Source: Clostridium thermobutyricum DSM 4928 (lineage in GTDB: Bacteria > Bacillota > Clostridia > Clostridiales > Clostridiaceae). From it: 64,000 nucleotides of DNA. The translations under genes were made by a program, and so were the position numbers. A model generated the notes under the pieces. It was not told where the DNA came from, made no database searches, and saw only the letters and a list, made by a program, of their open reading frames with translations. Shown here one piece after another: positions 54,146 through 63,703 of this stretch. The DNA lies in the NCBI RefSeq assembly GCF_002050515.1, contig NZ_LTAY01000026.1, positions 1 to 64,000 on the forward strand, written 5' to 3'. Within the stretch, counting starts at the first letter, position 1, and every line of letters begins with the position of its first letter.

Positions 54146-55783
54146 ATGAAGAAAAAAATAATAATGCTAGCTTTTTTAGTATCAGTAGTTTCATTTGCAT
54201 TAACAGCTTGTGGGGACAGCAGCAAAAAAGAGACGAAAGATAAAAAAACTCTAAGATTAGTTACAGGAGCAGTAAAAACGTTAGATTCTGTTAAAGGTAG
54301 TGATGAGGTTTCTTTTAATATAATACAAAATACACAGGAAAATTTATTGATTTTTAAAGATAATAAAATAATACCTGGAGCAGCAGAGAGTTATACAGTA
54401 AGTGATGATAAAAAAACTTATACATTTAAGTTAAGGAAAAATTTAAAGTGGAGTGATGGAAAAGCACTAACTTCAAAAGATTATAAATATGCATGGATGA
54501 GATTATTAAATTCAAAATCAGGAGCACCATATTCATTTTTCTTATTTGGGGTTGTTAATGGAGAAAAATATTTTAAAAATGAAGTTCCAGCATCTGAAGT
54601 TGGAATAGAAACACCTGATGATAGTACTATAATAGTTAAATTATCAGAGCCAATATCATATTTTACACAAATAGTAGCATTTCCAGCTTTGGCACCTCAA
54701 AGAGAAGATGTAGTTAATAAATATGGAAGCAAATATGGTTCTAATTTAAATACACAAGTATATAGTGGACCATTTATGGTTTCAGAGTGGCAAAAAGGTG
54801 GAAAAATTGAATTAGTAAGAAATCCAAATTATTGGAATTCAAAAGATATAAAACTTGATAAAGTTAAGTTTACTGAAATAAAAGAAGCAAATACAGCTTA
54901 TAAAATGTTTGTTAGTAATCAATTAGATGTAATTTCAGGTTCTGGTGAATATTTAAAACCACTTAAAGATGGGGTTAAAGAAGGAAAGTGGAATGAAATA
55001 AATGAGGTAGGTTCTTCTGTATTCTATACATTATATAATTTAGATTCTAGTAATAAATTACTTAAAAATAAGAATATAAGATTAGCTTTATCAATTGCAA
55101 TCAATAGAGAAGGATTAACTGAAAAAGTAATGAGAAGAAATATACCAGCTTATGGATTAGTTCCAGAGGGGATTCAAGTTGGAAATATAAATTATAGAAG
55201 TGAGGTTAGTGAACCTTTAAAAGAGGTAATGAATAAAGATCCTAAAAATTTATTTATAAAAGGATTAAAAGAACTTGGACTTGATCCGGATCCAAGTAAG
55301 TATGAAATAAATTATTTATTACAAAATAGTGATGCAGTTAGTAAGATGCAAGGAGAATACATGCAAAATACTTGGAAACAAGTTATAGGAGTAAATGTTA
55401 AATTAGTTACTTCAGCAGATTTTTCAGACTTTTTAAGTAAAGTTGATAAGGGAGAATTTGATATGTCAAGTTCAGGATGGGGAGCAGATTATAATGACCC
55501 TATGACATTCTTAGATTTATTTACTCCTGAAAATGGAAGTAACTATGGTAAATATAATGATGAAAGAGTAAATGAACTTTTATCAAAAATAAAAACAATG
55601 ACAGATGATAATGAAAAATTAAAGATATATAAAGAAGTTGAAAAGATTGAAGTGGTAGATAATCCAGCAGTGGCACCAAATTATTTTAAAGAAATATATT
55701 CATTCCAAAAGAAATATGTAAAAGGATTAGAACTACCTAGGTTTGGGGGAACTTATCAATTAAGATGGACTTCAATTTCTTAA
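54146..55783 (+). CDS. oppA: Oligopeptide ABC transporter, substrate-binding lipoprotein
   Basis: A 545-aa family 5 solute-binding protein. A lipoprotein signal with LTAC puts the lipidated Cys at residue 22. The family core TLRLVTGAVKTLDSV, YTFKLRKNLKWSDGK, and VVNPYWNSKDIKLDKVKF-like NPNYWNSKDI are clear. It captures oligopeptides outside the membrane for OppBCDF. AAGGGGG precedes the ATG. It leads the operon oppABCDF, 49 nt before oppB. Confidence 0.95.
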   Translation: MKKKIIMLAFLVSVVSFALTACGDSSKKETKDKKTLRLVTGAVKTLDSVKGSDEVSFNIIQNTQENLLIFKDNKIIPGAAESYTVSDDKKTYTFKLRKNLKWSDGKALTSKDYKYAWMRLLNSKSGAPYSFFLFGVVNGEKYFKNEVPASEVGIETPDDSTIIVKLSEPISYFTQIVAFPALAPQREDVVNKYGSKYGSNLNTQVYSGPFMVSEWQKGGKIELVRNPNYWNSKDIKLDKVKFTEIKEANTAYKMFVSNQLDVISGSGEYLKPLKDGVKEGKWNEINEVGSSVFYTLYNLDSSNKLLKNKNIRLALSIAINREGLTEKVMRRNIPAYGLVPEGIQVGNINYRSEVSEPLKEVMNKDPKNLFIKGLKELGLDPDPSKYEINYLLQNSDAVSKMQGEYMQNTWKQVIGVNVKLVTSADFSDFLSKVDKGEFDMSSSGWGADYNDPMTFLDLFTPENGSNYGKYNDERVNELLSKIKTMTDDNEKLKIYKEVEKIEVVDNPAVAPNYFKEIYSFQKKYVKGLELPRFGGTYQLRWTSIS

Positions 55784-55832
55784 AGGAGACTTATCAATTG
55801 GATATAAATAAATTTTAGGGGAGTGAATAATA

Positions 55833-56780
55833 ATGTTTAGATACTTTGGTAGAAGAATAGCTTTAATGATTATAACTTTGTTTGTAGTCATTACTGCAAC
55901 TTTCTTTTTAATGAATAGTATGCCAGGAAATCCAGTTAGTTCTCAAGCTAAAAAATTACCAAAAGATGTATCAAAAGCTATGGAACAAAAATATGGATTA
56001 GATAAACCTATTACTGAAAGATATATTTTATATTTAAAAAATCTTTTAAAAGGAGATTTAGGAGAATCTTTTGTAACTCCAGGTGTAACAGTTAACGATA
56101 AAATTAAAGATAATTTTCCAGCTTCAGTTAGAATTGGTCTTGGAGCTGTAGCAGTTGGATTAGTTGTAGGAGTATTTCTAGGAATAATTGCAGGATTTAA
56201 AAGAGATACACCAATTGATTTTGGTGTTATGATAATTGCAATTTTAGGAGTTTCGATACCAAGTTTTGTATTAGCTACATTAATTCAATCATTTTTGGGA
56301 GGAACAGCTGGAATTCCAATTGCAGGTTGGTATGATAGCTCAACTCCGTTTTTAGAAAGATTTAAATTTGCAATACTTCCAACTATTGCTCTTAGCTTTG
56401 GTGGAATTGCAACTTATGCAAGATATATGAGAGCTTCAGTTTTAGATGTTATTGGACAAGATTATATTTTAACTGCAAAAGCTAAAGGATTATCTTTTAG
56501 AGATATTTCTTTAAAACATATTTTAAGAAATTCAATATTACCAATAGTAACTATACTTGGGCCACAAATAGCAACAATAATTACTGGAACAGTAGTAATT
56601 GAAAGAATATTTGCTGTACCTGGAATTGGTAATGCTTTAATAGATGCAATTTATACAAAGGATTATAACGTAATAATGGGATTAACAATATTCTTTTCAG
56701 CGTTATTTATATTATCTATATTAATAGTTGATATTTTATATAGCTTAATAGATCCTCGTATAAAACTTGGAAAATCATAA
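55833..56780 (+). CDS. oppB: Oligopeptide ABC transporter permease OppB
   Basis: A 315-aa permease with six membrane helices. The N-terminal signature RYFGRRIALMIITLFVVITATFFLMNSMPGNP and the EAA loop (ILTAKAKGLSFRDISLKHILRNSILP, near 210-235) that contacts the ATPases are present. It forms the membrane channel with OppC. GGGGAGTGA precedes the ATG; oppC starts 11 nt later. Confidence 0.95.
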   Translation: MFRYFGRRIALMIITLFVVITATFFLMNSMPGNPVSSQAKKLPKDVSKAMEQKYGLDKPITERYILYLKNLLKGDLGESFVTPGVTVNDKIKDNFPASVRIGLGAVAVGLVVGVFLGIIAGFKRDTPIDFGVMIIAILGVSIPSFVLATLIQSFLGGTAGIPIAGWYDSSTPFLERFKFAILPTIALSFGGIATYARYMRASVLDVIGQDYILTAKAKGLSFRDISLKHILRNSILPIVTILGPQIATIITGTVVIERIFAVPGIGNALIDAIYTKDYNVIMGLTIFFSALFILSILIVDILYSLIDPRIKLGKS

Positions 56781-56791
56781 GGAGGGGTATT

Positions 56792-57709
56792 ATGGCAGAA
56801 ATAACTAGAGAAAAGTTTAAGAGAATTGGAATAGATAAAAATATTAGTGAAGAAATAAATAGACCTAATTTAACTTATTTTCAAGATGCTTTTAGAAGAT
56901 TAAAAAAGAATAAAGTAGCTATGGCTTCTTTAATTGTACTTTTAATTTTGGTTTTAATGTGTATAGTACAACCTATGATTGCAGGAGATAATTATAAAAT
57001 ACAAAATTTAGATGAAATGAATTTAGGACCTTCTTTAAAACATCTATTTGGAACAGATAGCTTAGGAAGAGATTTATTTGATAGAATTTGGATTGGAGGA
57101 AGAGTATCACTTTTAATAGCTTTTGTTGGAACTTTAATAGAGTGTACATTTGGAATATTATATGGTGGAATAAGTGGATATTTTGGTGGAAAAGTAGACG
57201 CTATAATGATGAGAATTGTAGAAATTTTAAATAGTATTCCTTACTTAATAATAGTTATATTAATTTCGGTAAGATTAGGAACTGGAATAATTCCATTAAT
57301 AATTGCTTTAGTTATTACTGGGTGGACTGGTATTGCTAGAATGGTTCGTGGAGAAGTAATGAAGCTTAAAAATTCAGAATATGTAATGGCTTCTAAAGCT
57401 TTAGGTGGAAGTTCTTTTAGAATAATACTAAAGCATATGCTACCAAATACAATAGGAATAATCATTGTATATATAACTTTTGATATACCTAGTTATATAT
57501 TTGCAGAAGCATTTTTAAGCTTTATAGGTTTAGGAATTCAGCCACCAGAAACTAGTTGGGGAGCAATGGCATCAGCAGGGCAACAAGTAATGTTATTTTA
57601 CCCAAATCAATTAATATTCCCAGCTATGTTTATAGCATTAACAATGCTAACTTTCAATTTATTTGGTGATGGGTTGAGAGATGCATTAGATCCAAGATTA
57701 AGAAAGTAG
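56792..57709 (+). CDS. oppC: Oligopeptide ABC transporter permease OppC
   Basis: A 305-aa permease with an N-terminal cytosolic stretch and six helices. LFGTDSLGRDLFDRIWIGGRVSL and the EAA loop (MASKALGGSSFRIILKHMLPN) are diagnostic, and it ends DPRLRK. GGAGGGG precedes the ATG, and oppD starts 8 nt after the stop. Confidence 0.95.
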   Translation: MAEITREKFKRIGIDKNISEEINRPNLTYFQDAFRRLKKNKVAMASLIVLLILVLMCIVQPMIAGDNYKIQNLDEMNLGPSLKHLFGTDSLGRDLFDRIWIGGRVSLLIAFVGTLIECTFGILYGGISGYFGGKVDAIMMRIVEILNSIPYLIIVILISVRLGTGIIPLIIALVITGWTGIARMVRGEVMKLKNSEYVMASKALGGSSFRIILKHMLPNTIGIIIVYITFDIPSYIFAEAFLSFIGLGIQPPETSWGAMASAGQQVMLFYPNQLIFPAMFIALTMLTFNLFGDGLRDALDPRLRK

Positions 57710-57717
57710 GTGTTCTT

Positions 57718-58710
57718 ATGGAAAAATTATTAGATGTTAAAAACTTAAATATAAATTTTAATACTTATGCAGGAGTAGTTAAAGCTGTAAGAGGAGTAAA
57801 TTTTGAATTAGATAAGGGAGAAATGTTAGCAATTGTAGGTGAATCAGGTTCAGGAAAAAGTGTAACAGCTAAATCTTTAATGAGCCTTTTACCAGAAAAA
57901 ATTGCATCTATAGATAAAAATTCAAAAATACTTTTTGAAGGAAAAAATATATTAAAATATTCTAATAAAGAATTAAGAGGCCTTAGAGGAAAAGAGATAA
58001 GTATGATATTTCAGGATCCTATGACTTCTCTTAATCCAACAATGAAATTAGGAAAACAAATTTCAGAAGTTTTAAAAATTCATAGAAATATGAATAGTAA
58101 AGAAGCGAAAGAAGAGGCTATAAGATTATTTAAAGCTGTTCATATAACTAATCCTGAGCAAAGAATAAATCAATATCCTTTTGAATTATCAGGAGGGATG
58201 AGACAAAGAGTTATTATAGCTATGGCAATTGCTTGTAATCCCAAAATTATAATAGCTGATGAACCAACAACAGCTTTAGATGTAACTATACAAGCTCAAA
58301 TTATGAAACTTATCCATGAATTAAAAGAAGAAATGGAAACATCAATTATTTTAATTACTCATGACTTAGGAGTAGTTAGAGAATTTGCAGATAGAATAAA
58401 TGTAATGTATGCAGGAAAAATAATAGAAGGTGGAACAGTAGAGGAAGTTTTTAAAAAATCAAAACATCCTTATACATGGGCTTTACTAAAATCAATGCCA
58501 ACTTTAGATAGTGATATAAAAAGTGAGTTATATTCACTTGGAGGAACTCCACCTGATTTATTAGAACCGCCAATAGGATGTCCGTTTTGTGCAAGATGCG
58601 AATATGCTATGGAAATTTGTAAGGAAAAAATGCCTGAAAGAACAGATTTATCAACTACACATTTTACATATTGTTGGTTAACACATGAGTATGCCGAAAG
58701 TGTAGAATAA
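57718..58710 (+). CDS. oppD: Oligopeptide ABC transporter ATPase OppD
   Basis: A 330-aa ABC ATPase. Walker A GESGSGKS near residue 41, signature LSGGMRQRV near 158, Walker B IIIADEPTTALD near 178 and the H-loop (THDLG). The C-terminal oligopeptide-transporter extension holds a cysteine cluster (GCPFCARCEYAMEIC), usual in this family. It powers transport with OppF. Confidence 0.95.
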   Translation: MEKLLDVKNLNINFNTYAGVVKAVRGVNFELDKGEMLAIVGESGSGKSVTAKSLMSLLPEKIASIDKNSKILFEGKNILKYSNKELRGLRGKEISMIFQDPMTSLNPTMKLGKQISEVLKIHRNMNSKEAKEEAIRLFKAVHITNPEQRINQYPFELSGGMRQRVIIAMAIACNPKIIIADEPTTALDVTIQAQIMKLIHELKEEMETSIILITHDLGVVREFADRINVMYAGKIIEGGTVEEVFKKSKHPYTWALLKSMPTLDSDIKSELYSLGGTPPDLLEPPIGCPFCARCEYAMEICKEKMPERTDLSTTHFTYCWLTHEYAESVE

Positions 58711-58723
58711 GGGGGCAATAAAG

Positions 58724-59668
58724 ATGGCAGAAAAAATATTAGAGGTTAAAAATTTAAAAAAACACTTTAATGTAGGAAAAAATAAAGTCTTAAAAGCTGT
58801 AGATGATGTAAGCTTTTATATAGAAAAAGGAGAAACATTAGGATTAGTTGGGGAATCTGGATGTGGAAAGACTACTTGTGGAAGAACTGTTATAGGACTA
58901 TATGAAAAAACAGATGGAGAAATATATTTAAATGGAAAGCCATTAAAAAATAAAAGTTTAAAAGATAGAAAAGAAAAAGCGAGAATAGCACAAATGATAT
59001 TTCAAGATCCTTATGCATCATTAAATACTAGAATGACTGTTGGGGATATAATTGCAGAAGGAATAGATATACATAAACTTTATAAAGGAAAAGAGAGAGA
59101 AGAAAGAGTTTATGAATTACTGAATTTAGTAGGTTTAAATAAAAGTCATGCTTCAAGATTTCCACATGAATTTTCTGGGGGACAAAGACAAAGAATTGGA
59201 ATAGCAAGAGCATTAGCAGTTGAACCACAATTTATAGTTTGTGATGAACCTATTTCAGCATTAGATGTATCTATCCAAGCTCAGGTTGTGAATTTATTAA
59301 TAGACTTACAAAATAAATTAGGATTAACATATCTTTTTATTGCTCATGATTTATCAATGGTTAGACATATTTCAGATAGAGTTGGAGTTATGTATTTAGG
59401 AAATCTTATAGAATTATCACCAAGTGATGAATTATATAAAAATCCACTTCATCCATATTCTAAATTGCTTTTATCAGCAATTCCTTCAATGAGAGGAGAG
59501 AAAAGAAATAAAGTTAAAATAGAAGGTGAAGTAGGTAATCCAATGGAAGATTATAAAGGATGTAAATTTGCAAATAGATGCTCTTATTGTATGGATAAAT
59601 GTCTTAAAGAAATTCCAAGATTAAAAGAAGTAGGGAACAAACAATTTGTAGCTTGTCATTTATATTAA
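58724..59668 (+). CDS. oppF: Oligopeptide ABC transporter ATPase OppF
   Basis: A 314-aa ABC ATPase. Walker A GESGCGKTT near residue 44, signature FSGGQRQRIG near 146, Walker B FIVCDEPISALD, and the C-terminal family extension with GCKFANRCSYCMDKC. It pairs with OppD. GGGGGCAAT precedes the ATG. It is the last gene of the operon. Confidence 0.95.
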   Translation: MAEKILEVKNLKKHFNVGKNKVLKAVDDVSFYIEKGETLGLVGESGCGKTTCGRTVIGLYEKTDGEIYLNGKPLKNKSLKDRKEKARIAQMIFQDPYASLNTRMTVGDIIAEGIDIHKLYKGKEREERVYELLNLVGLNKSHASRFPHEFSGGQRQRIGIARALAVEPQFIVCDEPISALDVSIQAQVVNLLIDLQNKLGLTYLFIAHDLSMVRHISDRVGVMYLGNLIELSPSDELYKNPLHPYSKLLLSAIPSMRGEKRNKVKIEGEVGNPMEDYKGCKFANRCSYCMDKCLKEIPRLKEVGNKQFVACHLY

Positions 59669-59745
59669 AAAAATAGATAGTATAAATTTTATTAAAATAT
59701 TATGTTACTTAAAATTTGAGTTAAATATCAATAATATATAATTAT

Positions 59746-59779
59746 GACCTCATATATTTAAATATATGAGGTCTATTTA
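59746..59779. terminator. Palindromic bidirectional terminator between opp and the dCMP deaminase
   Basis: GACCTCATATATTT-AAATATATGAGGTC (59746-59773) is a 28-nt perfect palindrome; the T-rich flank is short on both sides. Confidence 0.75.
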
Positions 59780-59781
59780 AA

Positions 59782-60276
59782 TTAAATATCATCTACATTA
59801 AAAGAAAGTTCTATTTTTTCAATTGATGGTTTTAATTGAGTTAATCTAACTCCAGCAGCAGTAAACATTTTTTTAGAAGCTTTAACTATATCTGTATCAG
59901 CATACTTATCACTTAAATATATAACTTGCTTTATTCCACTTTGAATTATGGCTTTTGCACACTCATTGCATGGAAATAATGCAACATATAATTTTGCTCC
60001 TTCTAAAGAAACACCTCTATTATTTAAAATAGCATTTAATTCAGCGTGAACTACGTATGGATATTTAGTTTCTAAAAATTCTCCTTCTCTTTCCCAAGAG
60101 AACTCATCATCTGAACACCCAAAAGCAAATCCATTATATCCAACTGATAAAACTCTGTTAGTTTGACTAACTATACATGCACCAACTTGAGTACTTGGAT
60201 CTTTACTTCTTTTTGCAGATAAAAGAGCGAGCCCCATAAAATATTCATCCCAAGATATGAAGTCAGATCTTTTCAT
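59782..60276 (-). CDS. dCMP deaminase (ComEB-type)
   Basis: A 164-aa zinc-dependent deaminase. Zinc ligands are H77 (HAE, with catalytic E79), C103 and C106 (PCNEC). STQVGACIVSQTN and GYNGFAFGC give the substrate site typical of dCMP deaminases. It converts dCMP to dUMP for thymidylate supply. AAGGAG precedes the ATG. It is a single-gene unit ending at the shared palindromic terminator. Confidence 0.95.
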   Translation of the reverse strand: MKRSDFISWDEYFMGLALLSAKRSKDPSTQVGACIVSQTNRVLSVGYNGFAFGCSDDEFSWEREGEFLETKYPYVVHAELNAILNNRGVSLEGAKLYVALFPCNECAKAIIQSGIKQVIYLSDKYADTDIVKASKKMFTAAGVRLTQLKPSIEKIELSFNVDDI

Positions 60277-60417
60277 AAAATCACTCCTTAAATATTATTG
60301 CTTTAATTGTTTTTAGGTTATAAGTACATTATAATAAAATAGAGGAAAAAGCGAAATAATTTATATTAAGTTTAAATAAAAAATAAATTAACTATAGATA
60401 ACCAGGAGGAAACTAAA

Positions 60418-61563
60418 TTGAAAAAAATAATAACTATATTTGGAACTAGACCAGAAGCAATAAAAATGGCACCTTTAGTTAAAGAACTAGAAAAAAGAGA
60501 AAGAATTCAATCTAAAGTCTGCGTTACTGCTCAACATAGAGAAATGTTAGATCAAGTTCTAGAACAATTTGATATAACGCCAGATTATGATTTAAACATT
60601 ATGAAAAGCAAACAAACTTTAACTGGCATAACAAATAGAGTTTTAGAGGGATTAGAAGAAGTTTTTGCAGAAGAAAAACCTGATATGATATTAGTTCATG
60701 GAGATACTACAACTACTTTTGCAGGAGGACTTGCAGCTTTTTATCAACAAATAAAAGTTGGGCATGTAGAAGCTGGACTTAGAACTTTTGACAAATATTT
60801 TCCATTCCCAGAAGAAATGAATAGAAAGCTTACAGGAGCTTTAGCAGATATACATTTTGCACCAACTCAAGGTTCAAAAAATAACCTTTTAAGAGAAGGT
60901 ATTAAAGAGGAAGATATATTTATAACAGGAAATACTGTTATTGATGCTATGGAACATACAGTAGAGCAAGATTTTGTATTTGAAACAGAAGAATTAAATA
61001 AAATAGACTTTGAAAACAAAAAAGTAATAATGATAACTGCACATAGAAGAGAAAACTGGGGTGCTGGAATAGAAAATATTTGTGAAGCTTTAAACAAAAT
61101 AGTAGAAGAAAATGAAGATGTTGAATTAGTTTATCTTGTACATTTAAACCCAATAGTTAAAGAAGTGGTTTATGAAAGATTAGGTGGAAAAGAAAGAGTT
61201 CATCTTTTAGATCCATTAGATACTAAAGAAACTCACAATTTAATGAACAAATGCTTTATGGTAATGACAGATTCCGGTGGATTACAAGAAGAAGCTCCAC
61301 ACTTAGGAAAACCAGTTTTAGTTTTAAGAGATGTTACAGAAAGACCAGAAGCTGTATCACATGGAACTGTTAAATTAGTTGGAACAGATGTTACTAAAAT
61401 AACAAGTGAAGCAAATTTATTAATAAGAGATGAAAAAGCTTATGAAATCATGAGTAAAGCTGTAAATCCTTATGGTGATGGATTAGCTTCAAAAAGAATT
61501 TGTGATGCAATAGAGGTATATTTTGGATTAAGTGATAAAAAAGTTAACGAATATATTAAATAG
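60418..61563 (+). CDS. wecB: UDP-N-acetylglucosamine 2-epimerase (non-hydrolysing)
   Basis: A 381-aa GT-B-fold epimerase. IFGTRPEAIKMAPLVKEL at the start, VHGDTTTTFAG, EAGLRTFD, TAHRRENWG and DSGGLQEEAP are all present. It makes UDP-ManNAc for wall polymers such as teichoic acid linkage units. The start is TTG, preceded by AGGAGGAAA; no ATG is better. The upstream thl Rex site begins at its stop codon. Confidence 0.96.
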   Translation: MKKIITIFGTRPEAIKMAPLVKELEKRERIQSKVCVTAQHREMLDQVLEQFDITPDYDLNIMKSKQTLTGITNRVLEGLEEVFAEEKPDMILVHGDTTTTFAGGLAAFYQQIKVGHVEAGLRTFDKYFPFPEEMNRKLTGALADIHFAPTQGSKNNLLREGIKEEDIFITGNTVIDAMEHTVEQDFVFETEELNKIDFENKKVIMITAHRRENWGAGIENICEALNKIVEENEDVELVYLVHLNPIVKEVVYERLGGKERVHLLDPLDTKETHNLMNKCFMVMTDSGGLQEEAPHLGKPVLVLRDVTERPEAVSHGTVKLVGTDVTKITSEANLLIRDEKAYEIMSKAVNPYGDGLASKRICDAIEVYFGLSDKKVNEYIK

Positions 61564-61564
61564 T

Positions 61565-61582
61565 TTGTCTAAGTTTTAACAA
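61565..61582 (+). promoter_or_regulatory. Putative upstream Rex operator of thl
   Basis: TTGTCTA-AGTT-TTAACAA fits the Rex consensus TTGTTAA-N4-TTAACAA at 12 of 14 positions. It ends 7 nt before the -35 box of thl and begins just after the wecB stop codon. Confidence 0.6.
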
Positions 61583-61589
61583 AAAACTA

Positions 61590-61618
61590 TTGATTAATCT
61601 TCCAAGAATGGTTATAAT
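61590..61618 (+). promoter_or_regulatory. Sigma-A promoter of thl
   Basis: TTGATT (61590-61595), 17 nt, TATAAT (61613-61618). The -10 box is perfect. Confidence 0.85.
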
Positions 61619-61624
61619 AAAAGT

Positions 61625-61642
61625 ATGTTAAGAGTTTAACAA
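61625..61642 (+). promoter_or_regulatory. Rex operator over the thl transcription start
   Basis: ATGTTAA-GAGT-TTAACAA matches the Rex consensus TTGTTAA-N4-TTAACAA at 13 of 14 positions. It covers the expected start of transcription just after the -10 box. Rex, an NADH sensor, represses thl in other clostridia. Confidence 0.8.
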
Positions 61643-61692
61643 AGGTTTAAAAGCAAAAATATTTTATTATATATAAATTGGAGGTTATTAAG

Positions 61693-62871
61693 ATGAGAGA
61701 CGTAGTAATAGTTAGTGCTGTAAGAACAGCATTAGGTTCATTTGGAGGTTCATTAAAAGATGTTCCAGCTGTTGATTTAGGAGCAACTGTTATAAAGGCT
61801 GCAGTTGAAAAAGCTGGAATAAAACCTGAATTAGTAGAAGAAGTAATAATGGGAAATGTAATACAAGCTGGATTAGGACAAAATACAGCTAGACAAGCAA
61901 CTTTAAAAGCTGGTTTACCAGTTGAAACTTCTGCAATGACAATAAACAAAGTTTGTGGTTCAGGGTTAAGAGCAGTTAGTTTAGCAGCTCAAATGATAAA
62001 AGCTGGAGATTCTGATATAATCGTAGCTGGTGGTATGGAAAGCATGTCTCAAGCTCCATATGTATTAAAAAGTTCAAGATGGGGTCAAAGAATGGGAGAC
62101 GGAAAAATGGTTGACTCTATGATAAATGATGCATTATGGGATGCATTTAACAATTACCATATGGGTATAACAGCTGAAAACATTGCTGAAAGATGGGGAA
62201 TAACTAGAGAAGATCAAGATAACTTCGCAGTAAATTCTCAAAATAAAGCAGAAGCTGCTATAAAATCAGGAAGATTTAAAGATGAAATAGTACCAGTTGT
62301 AATTCCACAAAGAAAAGGTGAACCAAAAATATTTGATACTGATGAATTCCCAAGATTCGGTTCAACTTTAGAAGGATTAGGAAAATTAAGACCTGCATTC
62401 AAAAAAGATGGTACAGTTACTGCTGGTAATGCTTCAGGAATCAATGATGGAGCTGCTGCTTTCGTAATCATGAGTGCTGAAAAAGCTGAAGAATTAGGAT
62501 TAAAAGTAATGGCTAAAATTACTTCATATGGTTCAAAAGGATTAGATCCAGCAATAATGGGATACGGACCATTCCATGCAACTAAAGTTGCTTTAGAAAA
62601 AGCTAACTTAGAAGTTAAAGACTTAGACTTAATCGAAGCTAATGAAGCATTCGCAGCTCAAAGTATAGCTGTTGCTAGAGATTTAAAATTCGATATGAGC
62701 AAAGTTAACGTAAATGGTGGAGCTATAGCTTTAGGACATCCAGTTGGAGCATCAGGAGCTAGAATATTAGTAACATTATTACACGAAATGGAAAAAAGAG
62801 ATTCTAAGAGAGGTCTAGCTACTTTATGTATTGGTGGTGGACTTGGAACTGCTGTAATAGTTGAAAGATAA
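61693..62871 (+). CDS. thlA: Acetyl-CoA acetyltransferase (thiolase)
   Basis: A 392-aa biosynthetic thiolase of normal length. The acyl-carrying C88 ([11 protein letters not shown]), the [11 protein letters not shown] histidine near 348 and the second cysteine in [10 protein letters not shown] near 378 form the active site. It condenses two acetyl-CoA to acetoacetyl-CoA, the entry to butyrate fermentation. ATG at 61693 follows TTGGAGG. It is highly adapted in codon use (many GCT, GGT and GTT) and has its own promoter and terminator. Confidence 0.97.
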   Translation: MRDVVIVSAVRTALGSFGGSLKDVPAVDLGATVIKAAVEKAGIKPELVEEVIMGNVIQAGLGQNTARQATLKAGLPVETSAMTINKVCGSGLRAVSLAAQMIKAGDSDIIVAGGMESMSQAPYVLKSSRWGQRMGDGKMVDSMINDALWDAFNNYHMGITAENIAERWGITREDQDNFAVNSQNKAEAAIKSGRFKDEIVPVVIPQRKGEPKIFDTDEFPRFGSTLEGLGKLRPAFKKDGTVTAGNASGINDGAAAFVIMSAEKAEELGLKVMAKITSYGSKGLDPAIMGYGPFHATKVALEKANLEVKDLDLIEANEAFAAQSIAVARDLKFDMSKVNVNGGAIALGHPVGASGARILVTLLHEMEKRDSKRGLATLCIGGGLGTAVIVER

Positions 62872-62893
62872 TAATTAAAATATATAAATTTTA

Positions 62894-62927
62894 AGATGCA
62901 TTGTATTTTTACAATGCATCTTTTTTT
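62894..62927 (+). terminator. Terminator of thl
   Basis: AGATGCATTGT (62894-62904) pairs with ACAATGCATCT (62911-62921), followed by seven T. Confidence 0.92.
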
Positions 62928-63079
62928 ATGCAAAAAAACAAAAAATAGAATTTTGTGAAGTAAATTTAAATAGTAACAAAATAATAAAAATAAGGATATA
63001 TTAAAATATAAAAACAATGTAAAAAATGTATAAAAAATACAAAAAGGACAATAATTAAGAGGAAAGGTAGGGGAATATA

Positions 63080-63682
63080 ATGCTTAAAAAAGTTATAATT
63101 CTTCTTTTAGTTGTCCTTAGTATTGTAGGCTTAGGTGGTTATAAAGAAGATTCATATTATATAGTTAAGAAAGAAACAATGAATGAAACAGAATTTATAG
63201 AAAATGGGGTTAGACTAGAATATATTTCTAATTTAACTGTAGAAGAAGAAAAAGAAAAAATTAAAGAAATTTTAGGTAGTAATTATAATATTAATGAACA
63301 AAATAACAACTTATATTTATATGGAAAGATTCATATAGAAATTAGAGTTTGGCAAGAGGGTTCAATGGTTTATGTATGTTCTACAGTTATAAATAAAGAT
63401 AAAAATATTCTAACAGAAGATATAAAAGAAGAACTTAATAAAATAATAGATAAACATTCAAGTAAATATGAATATTTTGAGTTTTATAAAGGAAGCTTTA
63501 ACGGAAATATTGATGAGATACTAAAAAAAATAGAATCTAAAAATGCAAAAATTTTAAAAATTGAAAATGGGTATACAGGAAATATAAAGTTAGGTAAAGA
63601 AAATGTGAATTTTGGGTTAGTCAATTATGATACAGGGCTACAACTTATAATTGGAACTCCAGTAATATTTACAACATACTAA
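63080..63682 (+). CDS. ywmB: YwmB-like secreted protein
   Basis: A 200-aa protein with an N-terminal signal or anchor (about 4-20) and a two-lobed alpha/beta domain. Pattern and position fit the YwmB (TATA-box-binding-protein-like) family: it stands directly before murA, as in Bacillus (ywmB-murAA-spoIID). Its function is unknown. AGGAAAGGTAGGGG precedes the ATG. Sequence conservation of this family is low, so the call leans on context. Confidence 0.7.
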   Translation: MLKKVIILLLVVLSIVGLGGYKEDSYYIVKKETMNETEFIENGVRLEYISNLTVEEEKEKIKEILGSNYNINEQNNNLYLYGKIHIEIRVWQEGSMVYVCSTVINKDKNILTEDIKEELNKIIDKHSSKYEYFEFYKGSFNGNIDEILKKIESKNAKILKIENGYTGNIKLGKENVNFGLVNYDTGLQLIIGTPVIFTTY

Positions 63683-63703
63683 AAATTTATTATGGAGGAA
63701 AAT

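Noticed and set aside
62658-63017. A 119-codon minus-strand frame over the end of thl and the gap.
   Set aside because: It runs antisense to a well-supported gene, lacks a ribosome site and family pattern, and covers the thl terminator.
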